A stretch of DNA of 64,000 nucleotides from JANMDN01 sp031376285. GTDB lineage: Bacteria; Actinomycetota; Thermoleophilia; Miltoncostaeales; Miltoncostaeaceae. The position numbers and the translations under genes are program-made. The DNA lies in contig JANMDN010000080.1 in NCBI GenBank assembly GCA_031376285.1, positions 1 to 64,000 of the forward strand, read 5' to 3'. The notes under the pieces were generated by a model that saw only the letters and a program-made list of their open reading frames with translations, did not search any database and was not told the DNA's origin. Below are positions 61,899-64,000 of this stretch, in pieces (within the stretch, counting starts at the first letter, position 1; the number at the start of each line of letters is the position of its first letter).

Positions 61899-62729
61899 TT
61901 AGGAGCCCATCGTTATCTGTCCGCCTATGTCGCCCATCCCACCGAGCCCCGGCAGCAATGACGGCTCGACGAGCGCTACGAGCCCGAGCACCGCGAGCGC
62001 CACCGCGAGCAACACTCCGCCGCCGACCAGACGAGGCGGGAGCAGCTTCTCGCCGGCGATCGCCGCGGCCACCAGAGCCATCCACGTGACGCTCGCCGCC
62101 CCGAAGGCGACCAGCACGGCCATCAGCATCACGCAGCAGCCGACGCAGTAGGCGCCGTGCTCGATCCCCATTCGCAGGGCGCCGGCCCGCCCCTCACGCC
62201 ATCGCGACAGCAGAAAATCGAACGGGCTGCGGCAGCGGCGCAGGCAGGTTCGCTTGAGCGGCGTCGCTTGGTAGATCGCCGCCGCGAGCGCCGTCGGGGC
62301 GATGACCCGGCGCGCCAAGTCGGCGTCGGAGAGGTCGCCGAGCCCAGCCGACAGCAGTCGCAACGCGGCGAAGGCCACCACTCCGACCGCCGTCCAGGCC
62401 GCCAGGTAGCCGGTCACGAACGCGGCGCTCCATCCGGTGGTGTTCGCCCCGCCCAGCGCGCGCCGACGCATGACCCGCCGGTGGACGCCGACCGCCGGCG
62501 CGACCGAGGGCAGCATCATGGCGCCCATCATCACCACCCACATCACCAAGAACGGTGCGAGGGCGCCCGCGTCGAAGCGGCCCTGCATGTCCATCGCGTG
62601 CATCCACCAGACGCTCACCGCCCAAAGCGGCACCGCGCCGAGCACGAGGAGAAGCTCCGTCCCTCCGAGCCGCGGTTGCGCCGCCTCCGAGGTCCACGAA
62701 GCTGTGGAGGAGCCGTGAGCTGCTCCCAC
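61899..62729 (-). CDS. DUF2182 predicted metal-binding membrane protein
   Basis: A 276-residue membrane protein from the GTG at 62729. About seven helices; helix 1-2 carry the His/Met-rich segments WWMHAMDM and MWVVMMGAMMLPS, and the family signature EHGAYCVGCCVMLMAV lies in the second half. DUF2182 is annotated as a predicted metal-binding integral membrane family. It forms an operon with DUF1326. The start is uncertain; upstream codons look non-coding. Confidence 0.85.
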   Translation of the reverse strand: MGAAHGSSTASWTSEAAQPRLGGTELLLVLGAVPLWAVSVWWMHAMDMQGRFDAGALAPFLVMWVVMMGAMMLPSVAPAVGVHRRVMRRRALGGANTTGWSAAFVTGYLAAWTAVGVVAFAALRLLSAGLGDLSDADLARRVIAPTALAAAIYQATPLKRTCLRRCRSPFDFLLSRWREGRAGALRMGIEHGAYCVGCCVMLMAVLVAFGAASVTWMALVAAAIAGEKLLPPRLVGGGVLLAVALAVLGLVALVEPSLLPGLGGMGDIGGQITMGS

Positions 62730-63245
62730 ACCGTGTCCTGCGATGGTCGCGGCTCCTCCTCTCGGCCGATCAGCCTCGCCTCGCGAGCGTACATCGGGCA
62801 CGCAGGAGCCGTCAAGCGGCCCGCCAGCCTCGGAGCGTGGCGAGGCGATGGGGGGCCTCGTCGGTCCCCTACCGCGTCCTGGCCGGTGGCAACCCCACAC
62901 CCGGTGGGTTGCGCACACGAGGGTCCGGCTCTCGCACCACGATTCGCCCAACGCGATCCTCACGCTCGATGTCCGAGCCCCCCGGCCGTCAGAGACTGCT
63001 CCAGACCATGGCCGCGACCGAGGCCGCGCTCCAAGTTCGCGGCGATCCGATTGAACGGCCTCCGCGTACCCAGCCAGCTCTCTCGGCGCCGCATCTGCCC
63101 ACCCCCCGATACGTAGGGCGCCGCTTGGCCCGCCGTGTCGAGGCTCGCACCCGATAGGGCGACGAAGGCGGCCGGTAGGCCTGGGGGGCTAGTGGCGCGA
63201 CAAGGAAATAGTGATGGGGTTCCGTCGGCTGCGGTACTTCGGCAT
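62730..63245. other. Gene-poor region with a possible metallopeptidase remnant
   Basis: About 515 bases upstream of DUF2182. On the minus strand near 63105-63180 a short frame reads AAFVALSGASLDTAGQAAPYV, similar to the segment after the HELAH site of IrrE/ArdC-like peptidases. Nothing else is recognisable. It must hold the promoter of the DUF2182-DUF1326 pair. Confidence 0.4.
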
Positions 63246-63560
63246 GCGGCGTCCTTGATCCCTCACAGATCTCGTCGGTGAGGGCCCGTGGTGGTCGGGT
63301 CGGGATGTCGTTGCCTTGGAGGCGGTAGCTGTCGCCTTTAAGGGAGAGGATCTCGGCGTGGTGCACGAGGCGGTCGATCATCGCGGCTGCGACGACTTCG
63401 TCGCCGAAGATCTCGCCTCACCCGGAGAACGGCTTGTTGCTGGTCACGATGACTGAGGCGCGTTCGTAGCGGGCTGAGACGAGCTGGAAGATGAGGTTTG
63501 CGGCGGCCGGATCAACGGGGATGTCGCCGACCTCCTCGATGAGATCCGGAACCTGACCAC
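63246..63560 (-). pseudogene. 3' fragment of IS21-family istB (helper ATPase)
   Basis: The minus strand gives LIEEVGDIPVDPAAANLIFQLVSARYERASVIVTSNKPFSG, a stop codon, then GEIFGDEVVAAAMIDRLVHHAEILSLKGDSYRLQG and a tail. This is the C-terminal third of IstB. The in-frame stop replaces the usual tryptophan of the NKPF-x-x-WGE motif, and the Walker A half and istA are absent. It marks an old IS21 insertion. Confidence 0.85.
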
Positions 63561-63561
63561 A

Positions 63562-63600
63562 CCTCGGACCGACCGCACGGGGGTGCCAGTCGGTCCGAGG
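63562..63600. terminator. Strong hairpin between istB remnant and hydrolase gene
   Basis: CCTCGGACCGAC (63562-63573) pairs perfectly with GTCGGTCCGAGG (63589-63600); the 15-base loop contains a further GCAC/GTGC pair. It lies about 20 bases beyond the 3' end of the minus-strand hydrolase gene, so it is probably its terminator, although no T run follows. Confidence 0.65.
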
Positions 63601-63621
63601 CGTCGTCAGTCGCTCGCCGCG

Positions 63622-64000
63622 CTACGAAGCGTTCGCGGCCGCGGCGATTGCGTCGGCGAGTTCAGCCGGACGTGACAGCAGCGGGATGTGACCGGCGTCG
63701 ACCTCGACCACGTTGGTCGCGCTGGCGGCCATACGACGCTGGAGCTCAGTCGAGAACACCCGGTCGTTTGTCGTGAGGATGTAGGTCGAGGGGTGCTCTT
63801 TCCAACCGAGCGCGCTCGGGCTCTCACCGAACACCGAGAGGCGGTGCGTCCCGAGGGCGGCAATGATCGGGTCGGCCTGCTCCTGAGTGACGTCGTTGAA
63901 GAGATCAGCCTTGGCGCCCGCGGGGTCGAGGGTGCTGAGGCCGTCGTCGGTCGCGCGGATCGCGTTGCCCAGGGTGCTCGGGGTCGGGTCCTCGCCCATC
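63622..64000 (-). CDS. Alpha/beta hydrolase (partial, runs off the window)
   Basis: The last about 125 codons of an alpha/beta-fold hydrolase. The segment WKEHPSTYILTTNDRVFSTELQRRMAA, followed by VVEVDAGHIPLLSRPAELADAI, is the typical C-terminus with the catalytic Asp region (TNDR) and the catalytic histidine (AGH). This resembles the EstC/salicylate-methylesterase-like group. The nucleophile-serine half lies beyond base 64000. The ATG near 63999 is probably internal. Confidence 0.82.
   Translation of the reverse strand, partial: MGEDPTPSTLGNAIRATDDGLSTLDPAGAKADLFNDVTQEQADPIIAALGTHRLSVFGESPSALGWKEHPSTYILTTNDRVFSTELQRRMAASATNVVEVDAGHIPLLSRPAELADAIAAAANAS

Overview
The window is high-GC actinobacterial DNA. 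The best guess at the lineage is class Thermoleophilia (Solirubrobacterales-like). The evidence is an HspR/HAIR-controlled dnaK operon with an inserted small heat-shock gene, a very large secreted protein made of beta-propeller and cysteine-paired Ig-like repeats, a PAS/zinc-ribbon small protein, heavy use of GTG starts, and many genes that look leaderless. This is inference from gene content; no 16S rRNA gene is present.

Bases 1-11.7 kb hold housekeeping and membrane genes: an AT-hook-like DNA-binding protein, a FIST-domain protein, a DUF2007 protein, a rhomboid protease, argF with an unusual active-site residue, a two-domain 3-hydroxyacyl-CoA dehydrogenase, a membrane GGDEF-type protein, DUF4383 and PAP2 membrane proteins, and a LuxR-type two-component system divergent from an MMPL transporter. 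A 3'-half fragment of a tRNA-Thr gene lies at 11.76-11.80 kb, followed by a TlpA-like lipoprotein, tilS and hpt.

Bases 15-22.3 kb are the heat-shock operon dnaK-hsp20-grpE-dnaJ-hspR-clpB, with a HAIR operator in front of dnaK. From 22.3 to 27 kb come small monooxygenase-like, GYD, membrane and DedA genes and a secreted phosphodiester glycosidase. From 27.3 to 39.8 kb there is an orphan PhoR-like kinase, a three-gene nucleotide-sugar/glycan cluster (DegT aminotransferase, DUF354, PglF/FlaA1-type dehydratase), and then the 2350-residue repeat protein. From 39.9 to 48.1 kb there is a LysR regulator with its likely operator, a translationally coupled flavoprotein and phosphosulfolactate-synthase-like pair, a secreted subtilase, a coupled PAS / aldo-keto reductase / degenerate GGDEF set, a TIGR01777 epimerase and a tRNA-Ala.

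Directly 3' of tRNA-Ala (48.15 kb) the character changes. Bases 48.2-63.6 kb look like an accessory metal/thiol-redox island: an alpha5-type ArsR sensor with a CDF zinc exporter, a CadC-like ArsR with a short CDF-like transporter, a BlaI / M56-peptidase pair with small membrane proteins, a SCO1 protein, a BNR-repeat lipoprotein, CcdA plus a TlpA-type thioredoxin, a cytochrome b subunit, and a DUF1326/DUF2182 pair. The region also holds remnants of a response regulator, an IrrE/ArdC-like metallopeptidase, a methyltransferase, an ABC-2 exporter and an IS21 istB gene. Frameshifted genes are concentrated here; none was seen in the first 48 kb.

The most interesting system-level signal is a shared dyad, ACTACG-N5-CGTAGT or close variants, at three dispersed promoters: blaI/small membrane genes, SCO1, and tlpA-ccdA. 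It implies one BlaI/M56-controlled regulon for copper or thiol-redox handling in the extracytoplasmic space. Other signals worth a check are the flavoprotein-ComA cassette, the tRNA-Thr fragment as a possible integration scar, the HPLP variant of ArgF, and two degenerate GGDEF proteins.
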